A DNA stretch of 44,344 bases from CAYYIS01 sp964470965 (GTDB lineage: Bacteria > JAAXHH01 > JABIQT01), in contig CAYYIS010000041.1 in NCBI GenBank assembly GCA_964470965.1, positions 1 to 44,344 on the forward strand, in the 5' to 3' direction. Shown here piece after piece: positions 24,581 to 32,228 of the stretch (the stretch's first letter is position 1; every line of letters starts with the position of its first letter). Below the pieces are notes generated by a model. It was given only the letters and a program-made list of their open reading frames with translations. It was not told where the DNA came from and did no database searches. Both the position numbers and the translations under genes were made by a program.

Positions 24581-25318
24581 TCACCCAAATGCCCTGGCAA
24601 ACTTGTCTGACCTGGGGTTCAGCTTGCTGTAGAACGTTCTTGCCGCTTCATCCGGATGGTCTCGCCAGAAAGAAGTGGGGATGCATGAATCGTTGCTGAG
24701 GAAGGGGCCGTCAAGGGGGCCGTAGTAGGTCTGAACAGTCTTCCGCTCGCGTTCCGTAGGTCGGACGGTGGCGGTGTGGAGTACAGCGATGTTGAATAAG
24801 ATGGCGGTGCCGGCAGGTCCGTGCAGGTCGACGCCGGGGGATCTCTTCAACTGGGCCTCGTTTTCGAGAACCGGTTCTTCTATTGATTCCGGTGAAATGG
24901 AAAAACAGTGACTACCTTCGTCCACATCAGTCAGGTAAAGCATCAGCTGAATGTAGGGCATGCGATACGGCCGAACGGGGTCGTGGCGTCGGTCCCGGTG
25001 CCAAGCCTGGCGGACCTCGCCTTCATAAGGAGCCATATGCCGCACACATACCTCCGAAAAACATACCGCCCCGCCCATCAGCTCCTCGATAGGCGGGATT
25101 GCCTTCGGATGTCGGATCAGCTCGTCTACCTCCGGCCAGGACACCAGCGAATCACAGTTTATGGACTGGTGGTGGTTGTAGCCGCTCCAGAAATATCCTT
25201 GTGTTTCTCTATCCCTGTCGTATTGTTCGGTGTAACGTGCCAGCTCGTTATCCGTTAGAATTTTACCCAGGGAGATATAGCCGTTCTGCTTGAAGAACTC
25301 CAGATCACGCTCCGACAC
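24581..25318 (-). CDS. Phytanoyl-CoA dioxygenase family protein 2
   Basis: A 245-aa Fe(II)/2-oxoglutarate oxygenase. The HxD pair is His107/Asp109 (AWHRDRRHD), the third ligand is His181 (IAVLHTATV), and Arg190-192 (TERERKT) supplies the 2-oxoglutarate anchor. The segment SHCFSISPES replaces the usual PGSH turn, so this paralogue is more divergent than its neighbours. Start is GTG at 25318, preceded by AGGAGAGG. It is the last gene of a block of three consecutive PhyH genes, 16 nt after the previous one. Substrate unknown. Confidence 0.88.
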   Translation of the reverse strand: MSERDLEFFKQNGYISLGKILTDNELARYTEQYDRDRETQGYFWSGYNHHQSINCDSLVSWPEVDELIRHPKAIPPIEELMGGAVCFSEVCVRHMAPYEGEVRQAWHRDRRHDPVRPYRMPYIQLMLYLTDVDEGSHCFSISPESIEEPVLENEAQLKRSPGVDLHGPAGTAILFNIAVLHTATVRPTERERKTVQTYYGPLDGPFLSNDSCIPTSFWRDHPDEAARTFYSKLNPRSDKFARAFG

Positions 25319-25334
25319 GATCCTCTCCTAACAC

Positions 25335-26075
25335 CTAGGCCCCATGCACATCCGCTGCATGGGGTACGCCGGTTCCTTTTTTCATACGCATCAGTTCTTT
25401 CTGACGATCCGACAGTTTCCCGTGCCATTCATCCGGGAAGCCATCGTGCGGATCATACTGGAACATCAGCATTCGTTTGCGGTAGTGGGCGAACAGCGCA
25501 TGCCGATTGTGGTCGCTGTGATTGGCGCCGCCGGCGTGCCAGCACTGACCGTTGAATATCAGGACGCTACCGGCCGATGCAGTGGGCTGGCATACATGCT
25601 GCACCTCAAACCCTGCCGGAGGGTGGCCCATACCGCTCTTGTGGCTACCCGGTACGATGCGTGTTCCGCCTGTTTCCGGGGAAAAATCATCCAGGATCCA
25701 CACGGTGTTCATCATCACCGGAGTTTCCATATTCAGCATCTCCTCCGGAATGTCACTGTGAAATCCCTGCTCGTCATCACCCGGGCGAACGATACGGCTG
25801 TTGAGGCTGCCGAGGATCAGGTGCGGTCCCAGGTAATGCTCAAGGAGTGGTAGTATCCTCGGATGGTCGATAATCGGAAAAAAGATAGGGTTCAATGTCG
25901 GCAGGTTAGCCACATGCCGGCACGCCCCGGGCGCCGGCCTAGTTTCACCGACTTCCTGCTCCGACCGTATCAACGCTTCTGTTAATGGAGCAACTTCATC
26001 CGGTGACAGTACCTCTTTAACCACAGTGAAACCATACAAATCGATCTCGTAAATGGCCTGCTGGAATTCTGACAT
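25335..26075 (-). CDS. Phytanoyl-CoA dioxygenase family protein 3
   Basis: A 246-aa Fe(II)/2-oxoglutarate oxygenase with ligands His106/Asp108 (GFHSDIPEE) and His180 (GQCWHAGGAN), 2-oxoglutarate Arg191, and ETGGTRIVPGSHKSG. Substrate specificity is not predictable. The ATG at 26075 has AAAGGA about 10 nt upstream. It lies 20 nt after the PhyH gene at 26096-26887 and 16 nt before the next one, so translation from one mRNA is likely. Confidence 0.9.
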   Translation of the reverse strand: MSEFQQAIYEIDLYGFTVVKEVLSPDEVAPLTEALIRSEQEVGETRPAPGACRHVANLPTLNPIFFPIIDHPRILPLLEHYLGPHLILGSLNSRIVRPGDDEQGFHSDIPEEMLNMETPVMMNTVWILDDFSPETGGTRIVPGSHKSGMGHPPAGFEVQHVCQPTASAGSVLIFNGQCWHAGGANHSDHNRHALFAHYRKRMLMFQYDPHDGFPDEWHGKLSDRQKELMRMKKGTGVPHAADVHGA

Positions 26076-26095
26076 GGATTATCGTTTTCCTTTTG

Positions 26096-26887
26096 TTAAC
26101 GTGCTAGATACTCTCCCGGTACACGGGTCCGCGGATAATCCGCATCCGGATCCCGGCCGAGAAGCTCCTGGGGTACACCGCCCGTCCAGTATGCGGGTAT
26201 AGTGTCTCGTGGGCGTTCGTGCCAACCGAGCAGCAGGGTGCGGCGTTTGTCGGACTGGTTGCCCCGTGCCGCATGCAGGGTACGTCCTTCGCCTATTACG
26301 AGAGAGCCGGCTTTGACCGGCACGTCCACCGCGTCCCGATGTTTCGCAAACATGGCCTGGTCGTCTTCATCGGCGAAATACGCAGTTTTCTGGTGGGGTA
26401 TCTCCAGCTCGTCGTGCAACGGAATACGCTTACGATGGGTGCCGGGAATGATCTGGAAGCACCCGTTGACCAGATCGGTATCCACGATGTAGTAAGACAG
26501 GAACAGGTACTGGGGCCACGGAGCCAGACTAACGGGATCGTTCCAGTCCATCCAGTCCTGATGCCAATACAGTGGCGGACCACCGGGCGGTTTGCTGAGG
26601 ATGATATAGCCCCCATGGGATTCAAAGTCGCCCAGCCCTATCTCACGGAGCGCTTCCCAGGCCGGCGGCCAGTTGACCAGTTTCTCAATAAGGGAATTTT
26701 CTTTACCGCTCACATGCAGATCGGAGCCCTGATACTTCCATGTCTCCGGATGGTCCACCGAATCGAGTAGCCGATCCGTCTCCGTACGCAACTCGTCTAG
26801 GAAGTCATTCGTCAGGATATCCTCGAGGACACAGAAGCCGTCTGTTGTCAGCTGCTCCCGTCTCTGCAGTGCGAATTCCGGTGTCAC
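26096..26887 (-). CDS. Phytanoyl-CoA dioxygenase family protein 4
   Basis: A 263-aa Fe(II)/2-oxoglutarate oxygenase. Ligands are His109/Asp111 (YWHQDWMDW) and His205 (RTLHAARGN) with Arg215 (SDKRRTLL); NGCFQIIPGTHRKR is the family turn. The W-H-Q-D-W core is the common form in environmental PhyH proteins. Start is GTG at 26887 with GGGAG 9 nt upstream; it follows the TIM-barrel gene by 13 nt, which ties it to the sugar-isomerase gene in one operon. Confidence 0.9.
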   Translation of the reverse strand: MTPEFALQRREQLTTDGFCVLEDILTNDFLDELRTETDRLLDSVDHPETWKYQGSDLHVSGKENSLIEKLVNWPPAWEALREIGLGDFESHGGYIILSKPPGGPPLYWHQDWMDWNDPVSLAPWPQYLFLSYYIVDTDLVNGCFQIIPGTHRKRIPLHDELEIPHQKTAYFADEDDQAMFAKHRDAVDVPVKAGSLVIGEGRTLHAARGNQSDKRRTLLLGWHERPRDTIPAYWTGGVPQELLGRDPDADYPRTRVPGEYLAR

Positions 26888-26900
26888 AAACCATCACTCC

Positions 26901-27659
26901 CTATCTGTGTTTGCCTGTGCCAAGACCGTGATCTACCATGTAATCGATACTTTTCTGGACCGCTTCGAACATGTCCGTGGCGCACCGGTCCAGTTCTACG
27001 ATATGCCACTCCGTATGATCTCTGCCGGCATCTACTACACCGGAGATATCCACAATGCCTTCGCCCACCGCGGTCATATCATCCTCCCTGGTGCACGGAC
27101 CGTCTTTGATGTGCAGAATCGGCGCGCGGGCACCAAGCTGGCTGACCACCGCCGCGGGATCCGGCCCGCCGGTCTGAACCCAGTATACGTCCACTTCGAA
27201 GAACACTTCCGGTACGAGGTTGTCGAGCATGGTCTCGTACACGTACACGCCATCCACTTTCAGAAATTCCCACCAGTGGTTGTGGATGCCGAACGTCATA
27301 CCGTATTCGCCGGCGGAGGCACTGGCTTCATTGAATTGATCACACACGTTTTTTATTTTGTCCTTGGTATCCAGATCGCTGGGTCCAACACCCGAGATGA
27401 TCCGTGAGGTACCGATTGCCTGTGCCGTCTCTATCGAATACTGTTTGTGTTCTCCCACGGGGATACCCAGATGGGCGCTGGGCACTTCCAGGTCAAGAGA
27501 CTTGAATAATCTCCCGGCTTCCTCAGGTGACGACCCCGGAAACCCGGCTGGCTCCACTCCGGCGTAGCCCATCTCCGCAACGCGGCGGACCACCCCTTCG
27601 AAATCATCGTTCGCGGCTTCACGTAGTGTGTAAAGTTGTAATGCAACCGGCGCTGGCAT
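26901..27659 (-). CDS. Sugar phosphate isomerase/epimerase (xylose isomerase-like TIM barrel)
   Basis: A 252-aa single-domain TIM barrel of the AP endonuclease 2 / xylose-isomerase-like family. Features: LQLYTLREAANDDFEGVVRRVAEMGYAGVE compressed around MGYAGVEPAG, the metal-site segment GIHNHWWEF, VFFEVDVYWVQTGG, and LHIKDG followed by VGEGIVDI and WHIVELD. These enzymes isomerise or epimerise sugars or inositols through a divalent metal. Substrate unknown. AAAGGAAA lies 6 nt before the ATG at 27659. The position between a glycoside-hydrolase-like gene and PhyH genes suggests sugar processing. Confidence 0.88.
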   Translation of the reverse strand: MPAPVALQLYTLREAANDDFEGVVRRVAEMGYAGVEPAGFPGSSPEEAGRLFKSLDLEVPSAHLGIPVGEHKQYSIETAQAIGTSRIISGVGPSDLDTKDKIKNVCDQFNEASASAGEYGMTFGIHNHWWEFLKVDGVYVYETMLDNLVPEVFFEVDVYWVQTGGPDPAAVVSQLGARAPILHIKDGPCTREDDMTAVGEGIVDISGVVDAGRDHTEWHIVELDRCATDMFEAVQKSIDYMVDHGLGTGKHR

Positions 27660-27698
27660 TAGTGTTTCCTTTCTTGGTTATGATTGAGTGGATGATTT

Positions 27699-29429
27699 TT
27701 ACCCATCCGAAAAATAGTATCTCGGGTCGACGCCACGGTCCGCGAGTCGGGTGAAGGGTATGACACGGAAGTGGTCGTTACCCTTACCAGATTCACGCCA
27801 CAGCTTGATTTCTTCACGGTGGCCGAGACGCTTCATCGTGGCCCATTCACTGATGCGGCTGGTTCTGGCATAGGTATCCCACAAGGCGATACCGTCGCAA
27901 CCCAGATCGTACAGTGTGTCAGCCGAGTACAGTGACGCGGCGGCGGGCTGGCGGCGGGGGTACAGGTCTGGATATAGCCTAACGGGCGTCCCCCGGACCA
28001 GGTCTATATACCAGGGCAACCACTCGCTCGCGTTCATCGCGTTGGTCGGATGGGGGATAAGATAATCGACGAGACGCTCGTTTACCAGGGCTTGCACGTC
28101 GATGCCCCATTTTAAGTTGCTTTCGATGGTATTATTGACACTGTATGCCAGCTCCAACGATTTGGACATATTGTGTCCCAGGGTATCCATAGCGGCCTTC
28201 ACCTCCCTGGCGAACTGCATAACATATTCCGCCATGAGCGCCCTAAACCGGGGGTCGTCATCAGTAATGTCTAGAAGGTTTTCACCGTATAGCGCCTGAA
28301 ATCGCTCGATAGCCGGCTCATCGTAGTACACGAATGGCCAGGACCTGCAGAAAATCACGTGGGCGCCGTCAAAACCGTAGGCCACAGCTTCACACAGGAG
28401 GTCAACCCAGAATTGCCGCACTTCCGGATAGGCGAGGCTCATGCGCCCCGTGGCACAGCCGGCACGGTCGCGGGACAGAAATTCCGGATGCTGTTCCTGG
28501 AAACTACCGGGAGACAGATCCCTTGGCACCGGTTTATCGGCCGTCTGGAGGCGCAGACTCGGAAAAATTCTCAACCCGGCGGCATGGGCAGCATGGATGG
28601 CTTCCGTCATGAAATCCGTGCCCTCTGATTCCAGGGCGGTAAGGGAATCATGCCACCAGTCCCCGGACGCGAACCGATCGAAGGGGCTGTACGCTGCAGG
28701 CGGCTGGCGCCCTACTTTGGTTCGGTAAGTGGAATTCTCCCCTTTGAACGTGGCCCAAAGCATCACGTCCACATCACTCTCGCGATAAGGCTCGATTTGG
28801 GCCCAAATATCTTCTTTTGTCCGCACGTTGATGAAAATACCCCCATCGTTCATAGCCAGCAGGCGGCGCGTATCATCCCGCGGAAGCTCACGGTGGTAGT
28901 CGGCAATTTCGTCATCTGTAAGAGGCACCAATCGTATGAACACCAGGTTGCTGTATAACTCGGCTACATTACCTCCCTGGCCGGGGCTGCCCTCGTTAAA
29001 ACGGCTGATAGTCAGATCCTGACCGGCCAAGTCAGCTATCTTCCAGAACGCTTCGGTGACCTCCCACTCCCGGAATGCCTTGCCCGTGAAAAAGACGCCG
29101 TAAGCATTCGGCAACCCTTGGCGGTCTTTTTCGGACTGCTGTTCGGATCGCACCAGTGTGTATGCCGGATCGTCCGTAAGACGAAGCCGTACATGGACAT
29201 CACAAAATTCAGGATACTGGACCCCAACATAAATTTTATGATACCCGGAGGTGTTGATCGGCAGTTTGAGCGGAGCGGAATCCATGCCGGGTCCGGAGTA
29301 AACCATAGTGCCGCCGAACAACTCGGTTTCATAACCGACCAGACGCCATGTACCGTGGCGGAAATCCCGGTGGAGTCTGTCAGCGGGTTCGCAGATGCTC
29401 AGGTCTGAAATAACAATTTCGTTGGTCAT
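27699..29429 (-). CDS. Glycoside-hydrolase-like TIM-barrel protein with an N-terminal beta domain
   Basis: A 576-aa protein without a signal peptide. Residues 1-180 are beta-rich and may bind carbohydrate (GYHKIYVGVQYPEF, LRLTDDPAYTL). Residues about 200-560 look like a (beta/alpha)8 barrel of the glycosyl-hydrolase-like-10 kind: HAAHAAGLRIFPSLRL, PEVRQFWVDLLCEAVAYGFDGAH, and GCDGIALWDTYAR near the end. Acidic residues that could be catalytic lie in YGFDGAH and YYDEPAIERF. A sugar- or glycan-processing role is inferred; the specific family is not certain. The start is set by a promoter whose -10 box ends only 8 nt before the ATG, implying a leaderless mRNA. The isomerase gene follows after 39 nt. 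Confidence 0.65.
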   Translation of the reverse strand: MTNEIVISDLSICEPADRLHRDFRHGTWRLVGYETELFGGTMVYSGPGMDSAPLKLPINTSGYHKIYVGVQYPEFCDVHVRLRLTDDPAYTLVRSEQQSEKDRQGLPNAYGVFFTGKAFREWEVTEAFWKIADLAGQDLTISRFNEGSPGQGGNVAELYSNLVFIRLVPLTDDEIADYHRELPRDDTRRLLAMNDGGIFINVRTKEDIWAQIEPYRESDVDVMLWATFKGENSTYRTKVGRQPPAAYSPFDRFASGDWWHDSLTALESEGTDFMTEAIHAAHAAGLRIFPSLRLQTADKPVPRDLSPGSFQEQHPEFLSRDRAGCATGRMSLAYPEVRQFWVDLLCEAVAYGFDGAHVIFCRSWPFVYYDEPAIERFQALYGENLLDITDDDPRFRALMAEYVMQFAREVKAAMDTLGHNMSKSLELAYSVNNTIESNLKWGIDVQALVNERLVDYLIPHPTNAMNASEWLPWYIDLVRGTPVRLYPDLYPRRQPAAASLYSADTLYDLGCDGIALWDTYARTSRISEWATMKRLGHREEIKLWRESGKGNDHFRVIPFTRLADRGVDPRYYFSDG

Positions 29430-29437
29430 CGAATCGC

Positions 29438-29466
29438 AATATACTATTACGGCAAACCCCTGTCAA
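29438..29466 (-). promoter_or_regulatory. Near-consensus promoter giving a (nearly) leaderless transcript
   Basis: Minus-strand TTGACA (29466-29461), 17 nt, TATATT (29443-29438). The predicted start at 29431-29432 is only about 2 nt before the ATG at 29429, and no Shine-Dalgarno sequence is present. It would drive the five-gene block down to 24581. Confidence 0.75.
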
Positions 29467-29671
29467 CGGTGAGGGATTGCGGTCCAGTTCTCCTCAATTA
29501 CACCTTCGACCCCGGCCGCTCGAGTCACTGGCCAGATTTCCAAAATCACACACGGGGCCAGAATACACCGACCTCTATGGGCACCGGCCTGTTTTCCGTT
29601 GGCGGTTGCATTCCATCCGCTAATCCAGAAGTTGAATTACCGGGCTTTCGGATTGGATTCACAGGGGCACC

Positions 29672-30472
29672 TCAATCATAATTGCTCTGAACATGATCCC
29701 CCAGGAGCCGTCGCTGGTGTGGGGAGGCGTGGGCTAGGATCTCCGGATCGAACTGGAATTTATTGAGGTAGGGAGGGTATTTCTGAGTGATCATCCGCAT
29801 TGCGTAGTGCACCTGTAACAGGTAACGGGGTCTGTCGCTTCTGTTGGCGGCGCCTCTGTGCCACAGCTCACTTCGAAAGATCACTACATCGCCGGCACTG
29901 CACAGGATACTTTGGGGCGCCATGCCCTGCCATTCCGTAGCTCCGTCGGGCGAGCCGCCGGAACGATGGCTGCCGGGCACGAACTGAGTGGGCCCCAGAT
30001 CTTCTTCCAGATCATCCAGATAATAGTGGGCTGTCGTGATGAAAATGGGGATCTTTACCCGTGGATCCGCCAGGATGTCTTCTGGCAGCGCAAGCGGCTG
30101 CCAGTCCACGTGCAACCCCTGTTCCGGCCGTCCAGGACCGGTAATCCACGCGGTCATCCCAATCACATGACAGTCCGATCCGTGGACCGCCTCTTCGATT
30201 TCGATAATGCCCGGGCGATCCAAAACATTTAGATACAATAACTCCCGGTTGAACGTGTTGTTGATACACTTATTCAGGAATCCGTTTTCTTGAGGCATCT
30301 GGTTCCTGTCGAAATAATCCTGTCTTGCTTCGAGTCGGTCCATGCTCTCCCGCATGGTGCTGATTTCATTCTGAGCCAGCACACCCGGTAGATACACGTA
30401 ACCATCTCTTTCCAGCGCCTGGACCTGTTCTTCCAGCGTTTGATAAGCTGTGAGACTTAGAGATTCTGCCAT
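29672..30472 (-). CDS. Phytanoyl-CoA dioxygenase family protein 5
   Basis: A 266-aa Fe(II)/2-oxoglutarate oxygenase. Ligands are His121/Asp123 (GLHVDWQPL) and His205 (ELWHRGAAN), with Arg216 (RSDRPRYLLQVHY) for 2-oxoglutarate and DLGPTQFVPGSHRSGG. The W-H-R-G-A-A-N-R-S form is among the most typical in the family. The ATG at 30472 lies 1 nt after the stop of the MFS transporter gene, so import and oxidation of the same compound is a reasonable inference. It ends the upstream minus-strand block; a 242-bp spacer with the next promoter follows. Confidence 0.92.
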   Translation of the reverse strand: MAESLSLTAYQTLEEQVQALERDGYVYLPGVLAQNEISTMRESMDRLEARQDYFDRNQMPQENGFLNKCINNTFNRELLYLNVLDRPGIIEIEEAVHGSDCHVIGMTAWITGPGRPEQGLHVDWQPLALPEDILADPRVKIPIFITTAHYYLDDLEEDLGPTQFVPGSHRSGGSPDGATEWQGMAPQSILCSAGDVVIFRSELWHRGAANRSDRPRYLLQVHYAMRMITQKYPPYLNKFQFDPEILAHASPHQRRLLGDHVQSNYD

Positions 30473-30473
30473 G

Positions 30474-31760
30474 TCAACCCCTCTTCTCAGGTTGTCGGAT
30501 CAACGGACTGGCCAGTCCGAGTCCGATGGGCATCAACGCGGACACCATCAATACGGTATCATAGTTACCTGCCAGATCGCGGGCAACACCAAATATCATT
30601 GGACCGAGCGCAGACGAAGCGATGACGATACCAAAGGTCATACCGGTGATGCTTCCCATATACCTGCGGCCGAAAAAATGCGGCCATGCCACGCCGCCGA
30701 TGGTCCTGCCAAGTCCGCCGGATGCCCCCAGAACTATACCGTAGCCTACCGCGAAGACGATGCCGTTGAGGTACGGTGCCATGAGCAGAGCAAAGGCCTG
30801 GAGAAAAAGAGAAATCCCTATCATCCGTGCGATGGAAATACGCTCAAGCAGCATTCCGCTTGCCAGCGTCACAAGGGCCGTGGTGATTGAAAGCGGCAGG
30901 TACAGCCAGGCCGCCAACGTCGCGGACATGCCGTGATCTGTTATAATGCTGACCATGTGGAACATGAGCCCTGTTCCAAGCATGGCCGAAGAGGAACTGC
31001 TTAGTACCACCAGCCAGAACGACGTGGTCCGCGCAGCCTCACGGAGCGTCCAGTGCGTCTCTTCGATAGCTTGAAATCTGCTTCCAGTGCCAGTATCTTG
31101 CAGGGGCTCTCCGTCAGGATGGAGGCCGTACAGCTCAGGTTGGTCCCGAATGAAGACCAGAGCTACAGGCGCCATGAATACCAGTAGCGTAAAGCCCAGA
31201 ATCAAGTAGGTGATACGCCATCCGAACTCAGGGATCATAGCATCGACCAGCCCGGGTGTCAGCCCCATGGCAAGGACGGAGGTAATCAGACCGGAGATGC
31301 CGATTGCTTCGCCGCGGCGGCGTACCCACCAGCGGTTGATGGCGTTCAGGCTCACCAGGTACAGGCTACCCGGACCGAGCATCCGAAGTCCTGCGAATCC
31401 TATGCAGAGCATCACCGCATTCTGTACATATCCCATGTAGATGCAGGCGATGCTGAACAGGATGGACGTCGCCACTGCCATCCTCCTGACCCCATATCGA
31501 TCAATAGCGCGTCCTACGATCGGCAAGGCCAGGCTCCCTCCCAGGGTACCGACCGCGTAAAGGGAACTGACCATTCCCCGACTCAGTCCCAAATCCTCTA
31601 TAAAGGACTCGATAAAGATCGACACCACGTAAGTCTGACCGGGGCTCGTCATGATCAGGCCGACAGTCGCCACGCCTAGGACCATCCATCCGTAGAAAAA
31701 CGGAACCCTACCTATCAGACGGCTGTGCCGTGTATCCTCTGGGGTTGTATCCTCCTTCAA
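30474..31760 (-). CDS. MFS transporter (monocarboxylate/oxalate-formate type)
   Basis: A 428-aa inner-membrane carrier with about 12 hydrophobic helices, for example FFYGWMVLGVATVGLIMTSPG at the N-terminus. The loop 2-3 motif GRAIDRYGVRRM is the MFS signature. The YGWMVLG start and the SPGQTY segment resemble the MCT/oxalate:formate antiporter branch, which carries small organic anions. The start is TTG at 31760, overlapping the previous stop as TTGA, with GGAG 8 nt upstream. The coupling to PhyH 5 (1 nt) and to the HsdR-N-like gene (4-nt overlap) shows a single operon. Substrate unknown. Confidence 0.88.
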   Translation of the reverse strand: MKEDTTPEDTRHSRLIGRVPFFYGWMVLGVATVGLIMTSPGQTYVVSIFIESFIEDLGLSRGMVSSLYAVGTLGGSLALPIVGRAIDRYGVRRMAVATSILFSIACIYMGYVQNAVMLCIGFAGLRMLGPGSLYLVSLNAINRWWVRRRGEAIGISGLITSVLAMGLTPGLVDAMIPEFGWRITYLILGFTLLVFMAPVALVFIRDQPELYGLHPDGEPLQDTGTGSRFQAIEETHWTLREAARTTSFWLVVLSSSSSAMLGTGLMFHMVSIITDHGMSATLAAWLYLPLSITTALVTLASGMLLERISIARMIGISLFLQAFALLMAPYLNGIVFAVGYGIVLGASGGLGRTIGGVAWPHFFGRRYMGSITGMTFGIVIASSALGPMIFGVARDLAGNYDTVLMVSALMPIGLGLASPLIRQPEKRG

Positions 31761-32206
31761 TCAGTGAACTCCGGCAATTCAGGTAAAAAACGATAGCCGT
31801 CGGAAGCGCCTTCCAGGGTACAGCAGTAGTGTTCGAGGCCGTTCGTGGCCACCAGATAGACGGCTTTGATGATCGTATTGTACCGGGCGAGCTGCTCGAA
31901 CACCGCTTCTTTTACTTTCACCTCAGGCGCCTTGCACTCGCCCATCAAGAGCGGGCGACCCTGGCGATCGTGCATGATTACATCTGCCCGCACCTGTGTG
32001 CCCGCATACTGAAACCCCTTTTCCACCGCAGCATACCCGGCCGGAAATCCACGATCTTGTATCAGATGCCGCACCAGATGCTGCCGAACCCATTCCTCGG
32101 GAGTCAAACGCACAAACTTCTTACGGATGGGATCGAAGATGGTTTGCAGACCGTCCTCGTCAGTGGCGGTCTCGAAATGATAGGGGGGGAATTTGAGCTG
32201 GCGCAT
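31757..32206 (-). CDS. Orphan HsdR-N-like (type I restriction R subunit N-terminal) PD-(D/E)XK protein
   Basis: A 149-aa protein. It contains IFDPIRKKFVRLTPEEWVRQHL, the VEKGF strand, RADVIMHD and GECKAP, which make the PD-(D/E)XK nuclease core (Asp in RADV, Glu and Lys in ECK). It then has FEQLARYN, YLVATNGLEHYCC and FLPELP. This is the stand-alone HsdR-N family found widely in Bacteroidetes and relatives, without helicase or methyltransferase partners; its function is unknown. The ATG at 32206 is preferred because the family starts MxxLxFP; the frame is open to 32308, which would overlap the upstream gene. No clear ribosome-binding site is visible, so translation may be coupled to the gene ending at 32229. 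It overlaps the transporter by 4 nt. Confidence 0.82.
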   Translation of the reverse strand: MRQLKFPPYHFETATDEDGLQTIFDPIRKKFVRLTPEEWVRQHLVRHLIQDRGFPAGYAAVEKGFQYAGTQVRADVIMHDRQGRPLLMGECKAPEVKVKEAVFEQLARYNTIIKAVYLVATNGLEHYCCTLEGASDGYRFLPELPEFTD

Positions 32207-32228
32207 GGGTTGTCGTTGGGAACCGATC

